The notes under the pieces: generated by a model | The model's database searches: none | Told to the model about the DNA's origin: nothing | What the model saw: the letters and a program-made list of their open reading frames with translations, nothing else | Shown here: piece after piece, positions 23,340 through 35,100 of the stretch | Layout of the letters: the number at the start of each line of letters is the position of its first letter | How positions within the stretch are numbered: the stretch's first letter is position 1 | From: Sipunculus nudus | Taxonomy: Eukaryota; Annelida; Sipuncula; Golfingiida; Sipunculidae | Direction: 5' to 3' | DNA: 64,000 bases | NCBI GenBank assembly: GCA_026874595.1 | Contig: CM049306.1 | Location: forward strand, 44,082,019-44,146,018 | Program-made: the position numbers and the translations under genes

Positions 23340-26206
23340 GTTAAGTTGAAGATTGTCTCCTTGATTAGTTTATCTTCTTGATTTGTCTCCTTGATTAGTT
23401 CATCTTCTTGATTAAATCTACAAGTGCAAAGGAGGAAGATGAAACAAAACAAAAATAATTCGCTTGCCAGGTTTAGCACGTTCTCCCCAGTGGGAAGGAA
23501 GAAATACCATCCTCTCAATTTCTTTCCAGGGAAGATATAGTTATTAAATACAGGACATTTATTTTGTTTCAATGACATGTTATTCATGTTGTTCAAATGA
23601 CATTTTGGCTATCAGTACAAAAACTGAGATAGGTAGTAAATGTATGTTATAAACGTGCGTTGTGCGACACTTGCGTGAAGGTGCGTTATGTAAATGGTGT
23701 GCAAACAGACTGCATGGTTGTCTATTACATGCGTTATATAAAGGGCGTGCACTTAAACTTGTTGTCTAATGACACACCTTCGTGCGACTGCTTTTCCATG
23801 GGTGTGATTTGGACCTTAGGGATCCACAGAGGTATTCTTTAGTCGAATTATCAATGTGAACTTCCAGGTTTCTTCCAGTATTTGTATCGATCAATCCCAA
23901 ATCCTACCAACTAATAAATAATGATGTTAAACAATATTCCCCGTGAAGGAATATGAGGCTGACAAAATTGGGGGGGGGGGGGGGCATGGTGTGGATACCT
24001 GACAAGCGAATTAAAAATCGCAGGAAATGTGGGCGATACTTAAAAGGCGATAACACTAATAATCGCCCAGTTTTTTAAAAAGAAATATTTTTGTAGCCTC
24101 AAATTTAGACTATACCCCCCCTAGCAATAAGATTTTGAGTAAAAAAACCCACTTGCGTGCATTATCTCCCAAAAACAAATTGCCAAGAACCAAATTCTAC
24201 CGTAGACTACGGACGTAGGTGGATGTGCGAATTCGAAATGACAGGCACATTTAAATCTTCACATGCATCAAGGAAATCAGGAGATTCCACACTACAACTG
24301 TTAAGATGGGGACCAGATATTTTGCAGCGAAACATAAGACAAGTGACAATGGGGCCCTTACTACTGGAAGACCTTTGGGGCCAAATCAAGGACCATTAAA
24401 AAGTTAAGAGGATTTAATGGTAGGAGTCTGTAACAATAACATGTGGTAAAGGGGAGGGAGGCTATATTTTTATAATGGTGTAGGTTCCCTTAAAAATCTA
24501 AGTGATATCCCAGCTCAAATTTCCCCATGGGATTCCCCTAAGAGACCCAACAAGTGACCTATGGGCCATGACGCTCAGCCGAATCTAAGAAACCTTTAAC
24601 AAAGGGCAACAAGACCCCCCACAGAGTGCTCAAAATCATGCATTTTGCCAGATGTTTCAGTGACCTTATTCTACATCCAGCTAGTATCATTTGTGACAAT
24701 CTTGTAATAGAATTACAAAATCATGTACTTCCACACAGCTATCAGAATACAGGTCACAGTAACATTTCAGGTTTCCAAAATTTTTTTTTTACAGGAATCT
24801 CCCTGGATCAAATTAGAAGTTACTGGGTCCAGCTGTAACCAATCATGCAAGTCTGTCCTATAGTGTACTCAAATGATTTTACAACATTCTGCAGAGTTTA
24901 GGTCACTATAGTGTACTCAAATGATTTTACAACATTCTGCAGAGTTTAGGTCACTATGACCTAATTTCAGGTTTCCAAGGAGATTTGCCTAGGACTTTCC
25001 TGGATGTACAGTTAGATTCTAGGTCCAAAGTTTTTAGTTTTTGCCCTATGAACAACTAGACTGCTTCATTTGAAGGTCTCAAAAATAGAGAAAAATGCGT
25101 AAAAAAATAAAGATGACGCCATTAGTCTACAGGAACTGATGAAACACCATGATTATTAATGCATGCAAAGAAAAATGATAGAATCGACGCAAATCGTCGA
25201 TTCTGAGCTTTTATATCAAATTTTAAGGGGGGGGGGGTAACCAATGAGCCTCATAGCTCCGAGGATGTGGTTAACAGCCTTATATCTAGACTCCAAGGAG
25301 ATTTTTCGTGGGCATCACTGAAGTTCAAGATACAAGGTTCTACGTCAAATGGTTACGATTTGTGCCCAGTTTATTGGCCGCTTCATTTTGACAGTCTCAT
25401 AAGTAAAAGGAAAAATGCGAAAGAGAAAAAAAATTCGTAAAAAAAAAAAAAAAAAATACAGATGGCGTCACCAGTCAGCAGCAATTTTCATAAACACTCC
25501 ATGAACAGCTCAGATGACCGAAAGTCAGAGCTAAAAACCTAGAATCCCCCATGAACGAGCCTTCTGCTGGTCTAATAATCCCCCTCTAATACCGAACAGA
25601 TTTATGCAGAATTCTTACAGGAACAAGAAACAGATTAAAGCACTACTATTGAAGGAAGATTGCACGAAGGGAGGGAATACGCATGGTTAATATCTCCTTC
25701 GAATCCGAAGACCTGCACACTTTCGCACACCCAAATCTTCACACCTTATAGCACACTCAAAGACTTTACACCCCAAGTCTTCGTAAAGAAGATTTTTTTT
25801 TCTTCCGTATCATCAGATTTAATGTAAAATACACAACATACAACGCATCTCTCAACAAACAACGCATGCAAGGTGGACAATGAAAACCACGCAACATTTA
25901 TAATTCAACAACACGAGAACTATCCGTAGTCCGTTATGAAAGCAGATATGAACAGCAACCGGCAGGCCTAGCGACTTCAAAAACGTTGCATGGGATGCTG
26001 AAGAGAAGATTCACGTCTAGAAAAGTAATGAGTTGCATGAAAATCCCGGAATGAACTAAAGGTTTTGGCACAATTTATCTAAGAAAAATTTACCAGACAT
26101 TTTTGATTAAGTAGACTTTTATGGTTATATGCTTTTGGGTCAGGTTTGATATCATTTGCAGGTTAGGGCTTCAATTTTCAAGGTTTCATTTATCAGATTT
26201 TATAAT
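23340..26206. other. Intergenic region and gene A 3' flank, repeat-laden
   Basis: No coding exon is seen. Poly-G occurs at about 23970. 24540-25080 and 25250-25400 are copies of the interspersed family also found at 29640, 38280 and 50190. A 48-bp exact tandem duplication lies at 24859-24954. On the minus strand ATTAAA at 25818-25823 is a possible poly(A) signal for gene A. Confidence 0.55.
24859..24954. repeat. 48-bp tandem duplication
   Basis: Two essentially identical copies of a 48-bp unit beginning TAGTGTACTCAAATGATTTT follow each other inside an interspersed repeat. Confidence 0.85.
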
Positions 26207-26820
26207 TTATATGCAACATTGCGCGCCATCTCCGGTGTTGTCCTCCGCAATGCGTCTGTTCTGTAGCATCTTCATTATCACGTCCAGCATGGGCTGCCCG
26301 CACATGGCCCTAGTGGGGAGATCACAAACTAACGACAGCTTGTTGAAGTGGAGTCCGGTGGGGCATCTCTTCAGCGTGGCCTTGTCGTGCACGCAGTGGT
26401 AGAACTTCGTGCAGTCTTCGAAATGAGCGAAAAGACCGTACGGTTTGGGACACCTGTACCCTTGCTGACCCACTATATCACAGTTGGCCCTGTTGGGGAA
26501 ATCGCACGTCAGAAGCACCTTATTGAAGTGAAGATCTTTTGGACATTGCATGTGTTTTGGTTTGTTCTGGAAGCAGATCCAGTAGCCGATGCAGTCTTTC
26601 TCGTGTGGGAAGATCCCATTTGGTTCTGGACAGTGGTAGCCGGCTGTCGCGTCCTCCACTGCACACTGGACGTTGTATGGCTGGTCACACATCTGGGTCT
26701 TGTGGTTGTAATAGAGACCTTTGGGACAAGCCACCAGTTGCTCTTGACACTGACACTGGTAGAAGCGCCGACAGCTGGTTGGGTCAACACGACGTTTACC
26801 ATCACAACTGGAGCCCTCTC
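26207..26820 (-). CDS. Gene A exon 17: three CBM14 chitin-binding domains and stop
   Basis: The acceptor ATTCTTCCAG starts a 614-base coding exon. Domain 1 starts CDGKRRVDPTSCRRFYQC, domain 2 CPEPNGIFPHEKDCIGYWIC and domain 3 CPKPYGLFAHFEDCTKFYHC. Each has six cysteines in the CBM14 spacing; domain 1 has the compact QCQC variant. The tail ends GDGAQCCI-stop. Frames open on the plus strand across this exon are shadows. Confidence 0.95.
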
Positions 26821-29800
26821 CTGGAAGAATTATTATTGAACAGATAGACCGCTCCGAAACCACAACAGCAAAATTATTGAGAGCAGAAGAGCGACGACAG
26901 TTTAACGATCTGCCAAGGGCCACAAAAATCCCCATCTCTTCTCGTACTATCAAGTTTAATAAAAATTAACAGGAAATTTCAGCAGGAAATGTACTTAAAA
27001 AAATCGACTTCTTAAATATATTTAAAATTTTAAGAATTTTTCTATAGTGTTAGATGAATTTTAAAACTGCGACATTCTTGTTCATGCAAAACTTGCGTAA
27101 ATTTTAGTGTGAATTGTATAACACCCTTTATTACGTTTACTTTTATAAAACATCTTACCTGGAACGATCGGGTACTTTGTAGATTCTTGGTAAATGCCAG
27201 CGTCTGGTGAAGGTCTTGGCACAATGCCAGGTAGAGTTTGTACAGTCCCGTCGATAATGATCAGCATTTCTGAAAAAAAAGCTCATTACTGGAAAAGCAC
27301 ATTTAAAGAGACATTTTTAGGTAACGAGGTTCAAATAAAATTGCCTTGGCAAAAGCCATGTATATAAACAAACTAAAGTAATATGAGAGTGACAGATTGG
27401 GTTTCGACCAACACAGGTTAATTTTACGCAACAGCCACATCAAATGAGATTATTTCTCTGTCGGGGAGCAATATTTTCAAAACTGCACCATACAACATGT
27501 GCACTGTACAACATTCCCTAAATATAACATTTAGATTATAGTTGCAGATCTTTTTCAAACCCAGGACGTTCCTACATCGCATAAAAATAAGTTTAGACCA
27601 ACTACCAAACCTTATCGGCCACAGCAACTATACTCACGTGGATGAGCGCACATGCGTTTCCAAAGGTTTCCAAATACGGGCCAGAACCGGGTAAGTGTGG
27701 GACAGGTTTTTACTTCATTCATACAGGAAGTCAGGGAATTTATGTTCCTGTAAGGAGGTACACAAAAGTCATTTTTAAAATCACAGATCTGGTTTACATA
27801 GATCATGTAAACGAAACTATAAAATTCTTAATGTAAACGAAACTATAAAATTAAGAATTTTAAACTTATAACACTTATAATACCCGTTAACTAATTGTTT
27901 ATTAACACGAGGTTTCTAATTAGACGAGGTTTCTAATTAACCTATGTTAAACTAACCAATGATACCTAGGTTTAGGTTAATCTAAAATTTCATAAAACCA
28001 ATATTAGAAAACATTATGAAGCTAACTAAAAGTACTTAAGTTTACAAAACAATAGCATTTTATTTCCCTTTTAAATCCCTGCCTTTTTATTCACTGCAGG
28101 AAATGCCGAATTAATTCCCATACGAAACAAATTCACCACAAATAGTAAAATAGGTTGTCAAAATATTTTTTAAGATTTATACCTGCATGTAAAGGCCATG
28201 TTACCCATGTTGAAGCACTTCGACACTCCTACCACACATTTCATATCGATCATGGCGGCATTCAGAAGATCTGTCACGAGATTTTCCCCTTTGACGACAA
28301 CTGAAAAATAGGCTAAAAATATTCAGGCTAAAAATATTCAGACATTATCTAAACAGAAAATTTTCCCCCTCCCCGTATGACAGTTGGGCCCGAGATTGTC
28401 GTGTATTAGCAGATTGCCTTATTTGCAAGATTAATATTTGGTAGTTTTTTTGCAAGATTAATAATTGGTAGTTTTTATGTTACCATAGAGAAATGTACAG
28501 GGCCATATTTTAAGTACTATTCCAGGCAGCCTTTGGGGGAAAAGGCAGGAGGCAAATTAAGGCACGAGACTTGCTTTGAAAACACTTCTAAATGGTATAG
28601 TTCCAAGGATAAGTATAGCGCGAATTTCTAATTCCAAAAAGATTAAATCCTGGATCTGGTCAGGTTAAAGTCAATGCTGTGCCACTATGTCGGGGTTTTA
28701 CAGAAAAAAATGAAAAGTTTCACCCTATTACAGACCAGCATGTGAACAGGAGATTCTGAGCCAGGATTCCATGCGAGTCCAGTAATTAATCAGTCCTGAG
28801 CAGCCATCTGTCTGAGCGACACAGTGGAACACTTCCTGGGCATTACTGCAAACAAATAGACACTTCGGCTACAAGGGATCCAAGAAAAGAAAAGTTTATG
28901 ATCCAGGAAGAGAAAAATTGCCCTTTAGATCCCTAAGACCACTTAAAAAGACTTCCAAGCTAATTGAAATTGCTATCCAAAATAACAAAATTCCCCAAAG
29001 AACTTAAATGTGGCTAAGGCATATATGGCCCATTCGTGGGCAACATTTTTTGGTAATTCCCCCCCCCCCCCAAAAAAAAAAACCCTCGTCAAACAACCAA
29101 GAAACAAATATTTCTTACCAGTAAGAGTTCCTTACCTACAGATATCAATCACCGTGCGCCCTTCGATACATTTCTTCACATTCTTCAAGCATACTTGGTT
29201 GTCCTTCTCCACATCTTCAATGATCGCCATCAGAGATTCCGTGTGTACCTCAGTCTGGGATGCCTTGTATTTCCAGACCACAATCTTGCCAACTACAAAG
29301 AAATAAAAAAGTACTGTATTTTAAGGTTTCATGGATTAAGCCCTATGTTATAGGTTCTTTAAGGACTAAGAACCCAAAAGTAAACTAGTCAAGAGCTCTG
29401 CAGCATCCTAAGTAAACCTGATCTACTGATGGAAATTTAATATCTTATCCCATTCTGCTAGTAACCTGAAATATTTAAGGCAAGGTTAAATTAAGTTCCA
29501 CTAAATACCATATTCTATCAAATACAAAATTTCTGAAAGTTTTCGCGTGACTTTATGAAAAAAGACGCTAGCCCATACCATACACTAGCCCATACCATAA
29601 CGAGACCAGTTTCATACCATAATGATACTAGTAAAAACAAGTGGCCCATAGACCATAACGCTCAGCTAAATTCAAGGGGCCTTCAACAGGGATAAAATTA
29701 CTCCCCCCCCCCCCCCCCTCCCCCTATGCGCTCAAAATAATACATTTTGCTAATAAACTTTCGATATATAGATTACAGTGACCTTAGTCTACATCCAGCT

Positions 29801-32067
29801 GCTACCATTGATGCCCATCTTAACTAAAAGAATGGTAAAATAATGTTCCTGCATAAAGCTTTCAGAAAACAGGTCAGAGTGATATTTCGGGCTTTTCAAA
29901 GATTCTTATAGACCAGACCTCCTTGAAGGTAATGTCTGAGGATTCTGGGCTAAATGGATACAATTTGTGCCCCACCTGACTCATTAAAAATGCTTTTCTC
30001 CCCTTACTGGCAAAATATAGGTCACCATGACCTTATTTTGGGTTGGCAGAAAGGTTTTTCATTGACCTCCTTGGATGTACAGTTAGAAGTTTCTAGGTCT
30101 TACGGTTATGAATTGTACCCTGTTAACGGACGGCTAGATGGCTGGACTGACAAATGACTGCTAGATGACTGACAACTGAAAAGGTTGATCGCTATAGCTA
30201 AGATTACTTAAGTCATCAAGACTTAAAAATGCCGGAATTTGCTAAAACAAATTGTGTAAATTTGCTAAAAATTATGTAAAATTTACTATAGTAAAATGCA
30301 CGGTCATGGTTCAAATTTACAATAGTAAATGTAATGTCAATGTCATCGTTTACGTTTTTGGCTCTTACCTGGGTAGCAGCAGAATTCTCTTAGAAGACCA
30401 TCCAGCATTTCAGCGTGCTCAGATATAGTTGGACAAGAAGTCATTGAGCCAATGCACTCCTTTACCATCCACCTGGTCCTTCTGTAAATTGGCATTTTGT
30501 TAATCGATTACCCTTCTTGCTGCTTTCCTTATTTACCTTCATTCACAGAATTAAATTACTGGCAAGCATTTACAAGTGCTACAAAATCTAAGCTTTAATC
30601 CTGCCTCAAGATCAAAACAAACATTTCCCCCCAATATTTACCATAGTAACAAACGCCTCAGTATATACTCATCCTTATTACTCACTACTACATGCTCTAA
30701 AATTTACTCTTCCCCAAACCTGTTAAAATAATCCTAATGTATTCTTAAAATTCAAATAATCCTAATGTATTCTTAAAATTCGATGTAACACATTTTTTAT
30801 TATTATTTTAATATTACTCCTTTTAAACTGCTCTTAAGATTTTCTTTATCTAAAATAATAAGTTAAGGTAAAAGGATCCCAATTACCTTTTAGGATATTC
30901 CCATTAACTTAAGATTGGATAATACATTCGGTAATTAACGAAATAGACACATGGTAGCTTCGACCAACTCACCCGCATCCCTTGTCCACGTTCTCATAGT
31001 TAAAGCATCTCTTCAGCTGGTCCAGACAAACTGGCGCGTTGGTACGGAAATGTCCGAAGTGTTCGATCAACGTCTTGCCCACGTATCCAACTAAAAAGGG
31101 GTTCACCACAGTAAGGGTTTGTATACAACAGATCTAGGCTTTAAGATGACAAACTATTCACCTTGAAAAACAAACCAAGCTTAAGGCAAAATCATGACAA
31201 TTTGATACACTAATTACAAACTTCTGCCAGCATTGCTTCATGCAGAACTACAGTTTTGAAATGTTTGGTCCTCTAGGTTTGATCAAACATTTTGGTTTAT
31301 GCATTGAACAGAAGACAGGTTTAGGTTTAGGTTTAAAAGAGGCTTAAAAAGGTGGGTTTACTCCAAACTGAAAGTCCACCCCTTCCTCCGAGGTTATGTC
31401 AGTCATTGAGAAGCGACCAAACCCAGCCATAACTAATGTACCTGGGTGGTAGCAGTAGTCTTCCATTGCCTTCTTCAGATGGGGCCAGTACTGGAGGAGA
31501 CTTCGACAGCCTCTTGCCTGTGCAATACAGTAAGTCATATCTGCCGCGTGACTACAAAGACAGAACGAAAATATAGGACTACAACTATAGGACTTCAACT
31601 GGTCACACTGACAAATTGTGGCCAGTTTCTTTTCTACCGGGGTAGTTCTATCTAAAGTTTTTGCTTTGAGTAACGAGTTTATTCATGCAGTGGCCCCAGC
31701 TTATGCATGCAATGGTTCCATAAAGGTAGAATACAAAATTACTAAGAAAATTAATCGTGTACTCAAAGCTGACATTGTATTGTAAATTGTTAATCTTATT
31801 AGTAAAAGCGCAGTTACGGCCAATTAGTACCTTTGTTTTGGATATTTATGATGGACAATTATAGATATACCTGTATGCTGGAGTCAGATCGGTCACAAAG
31901 TAAATTAAAAAAAAAAAAAATCCCGGTGCATGGGTTGTTCATCAACCAATGAGCTACTCGCGTGAAAGTGAACCCTACCCATCCCCCACATACACCCCCA
32001 ACCAGGGGCGTAGCCAGGATTGAGGGAGGGGGCCGAAATATTTGGCATATTTAATCTAAGCGTTTAA

Positions 32068-32105
<38 letters not shown>

Positions 32106-35100
32106 TTTATATTATATATAATTATTTATATATATATAATATAACACCTCATGTTTAACACCTCATGTTTAATTACAATAAGAAATATCAGTTGTACAAG
32201 ATGAATAAAAACAAAATTTCAGGCTCAATTTTATTAAATTAATAATAATAATTAATAATTAATAATAATATTTTTAAATTATCAATTAACATACATTATC
32301 AATTAAATTACATTAATTACTGCATGTGCAATGCTTTATATTAAAATGCATCCTAAATCTGCTAATACCAGTGAGAAATTTCATGATTTTGTTTTAGGAA
32401 ATTTAATCACTGTTAAAGCGAAATTCCGGGAGGATGGGGAGTACTGGATTTGACCCCTCCCCCCTTGGCTACGCCCATGGCAGCGCCCGTTCAAGCCCGA
32501 CTTACGTGCATTTCCTCTCCATGGGGTACTTGACGAGGCAGGTCATGAGACTTCTAGTACAGACGCTGTTCCCCTTCTCCAGCTGAAGGATTTCGTCCAG
32601 CAGGGACAGACGTTTTGTTTGATCCGTTTCCACCCCGGGTACGTCTGTAGGCCTGACTGCCAATTCCCATTTTTTACCGATCAGAAAGTAATTGTCTACG
32701 GACGGAAAAATTAACATAATCAAGATTTTTCTCCATGGAAATTTCAAGTGTATGAAATTTTTCAGCAGTGGTTGAAAAAGGAATGTAAGCGGGAAAAAGG
32801 AAACTAATCGTTAAAGATTTTGAAAAGTGATTTTTGTTAAAACCATCTGATATATTAGCATTTACACGAACATTGACCATTTGCCAAATAATTCTTACGC
32901 GGTTCCACTGTTTATGACAAATGCGTCAAGAGATTTTTTCTCCAGGACTAGATTGAACTGCCAGGCTGCGTTGAACAAACGTTATAAGCGAAACGATTGG
33001 AGTTTTCTTTTTGTGGTAGTTTGTGGCAGAAAAAGCGAAAACCAGGCTTACGTGGCCTTAAACGTAACCTTACGCATGCCCAGCCAAGAACCTAATTAAC
33101 ACGACTGGTTTACCCTTTTCTCGGCACACTTTGAAGAGCGTGTCTATGATCACAGGAATATGGCGTTTTATTTCTTCACATGGCTTCTGGAGACATCCGA
33201 CAAGGTCATTCAGTTTTCTGAAATAGAAAGAATTCACATTTACACGTCCCGTTCCAATTTATAATTGAATGCAAATCTAACGACCCAAGATGGCCGAATG
33301 CAGCTCTGACCAACCATTAAAACCCAGAAAGACATTTCCACACTGGAAAGCTAAACTAATTGACATTAACATCCTTTTCGATTTTTCAAGCTGAATGTTT
33401 CGATATTTCAAGCTGAATGTTTGGCAAACGTTCTAAAGGTCCCATTTACCGACTACTGTACAGTGGTTGTCAATGTCGCCGCTAACCAGCGTTTAAGAAA
33501 CCCAAAATGCGTGCAAGCCTTTCGGGTTAAAATAATTAATTTAAGTGCGAATGACTACAATAAAACCAAGTGCGTTACATCCTGTTAACATAAAAACAAT
33601 TTACATCCTGTAAATTATAAGTCAAAACAAATACAAATATATGGCACTAACTGCACACCCTTTCAAAATAGTCCCAAAACAAGTTAAGGCCGCCTTACCC
33701 ACAAGTGGCCAGAGGATTGTTGACATCAAGACATGCATGGACGGCTGAGGCACATTGAAGGTTGGTGCGGAGCTTCAGCATGATCTGGACCAGCTCTTTT
33801 CCTACGATCTTTACTGTAAAATATACAAGTGAGAAAAAGTCCCATGAATAGGGTTTTTGTTTTCACGTCTGACGCGAGTAATACGAAGCGCATTTTCGAA
33901 GCAGTATTAGACAAGATAAAATCTAAAAATTTAAAAATTCTAGAAATTCAGTTTCCTGAATTTTAAAGCTATGTTATTTCAAACTTACTGAAGATAACAT
34001 TTATAACGCTACATTAATAACCTTCCAGTAAAACGCTACATTAATAACCTTCCAGTAAACAACTAAAAGGCAAACCCCCGCAATTAAGTTAAACAGCTCG
34101 TAAATCATACTGGTGTTTTTCAAATACCCCCCCCCCCCATATTTTATACACAGGACCCCCACGATTGTGTGAACAGTTGAGAACTATTCAAAATGCCTTT
34201 TCAAGCGTTCAAAGAGGAGAAGGTTACCTTGATTCGGGCATGTTTTAAGGAAGGCGTCATGAATAATCGGCCAGTACTGGGTCAGGTATTGGCACTCTTG
34301 TGACGCTTCAATACATTTCACGAAGTCCTCTGGTTTACTAAATAAATACAGAAGCAATAAATACAGAAGCAATTTTTATAAGTAGGTTTACTAAATAAAT
34401 ACAGAAGCAATTTTTTATTACTCATAACATGATATGGTAAACAAATAAGCAAAATAGAGTAAACCATATAAATATAGAACCAAACCCTATAAATAGGGAA
34501 CCGGTTTGACAAGCTAAACGCATCTCGCATACCACAACTCGCGTAATCTTATTTTAGAATCCAAGCAATTCCACACCTACCCCGTATTTTTTCAAACCTC
34601 TTAACCTTAAAAAAACGTATCCTTAAATGCCGCTGTTATACACGTCCAAAGATTCATTGACTAGGAACAGATTACAATTCACATATAAAATGATATTTCA
34701 TATAAAATGATATTTTATATTCAAATATTTAAGTGCGGATTATCCATTTAAATTAAAATCATGCGAAGGATTTCAAACAGCAAAATAGAGGTTACCTGCA
34801 GTAAGTATTCCTTGCGTTCTGATGGCATTGCTGGATTTTTTCAATGCACACGTGATTTTCCTTTGTCAAATCCAGGACAGATCTCAGCAAATACGGCCTT
34901 TCACCAAGGACAACTGGAAGTGGTACATCAACTGGTACAGATAAATGGCCAGTGAGAATGCGTGTAACGAGACGAATTAAGTTGTGTTCACTAAAACGTA
35001 ACACAACACGTAACTAGCTAATACTACAATTGACCAATTTTGAATTTTGTTTATTCAATACCGTGTTTTATGCATTTTATTCTAAAATCTGGGTGTAAAA

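Noticed and set aside
26348-26839. Long plus-strand open frame (163 codons) across gene A exon 17
   Set aside because: It is antisense to the CBM14 domains, and the same shadow appears across gene B exon 17 (48246-48635). Codon bias of the coding strand explains it.
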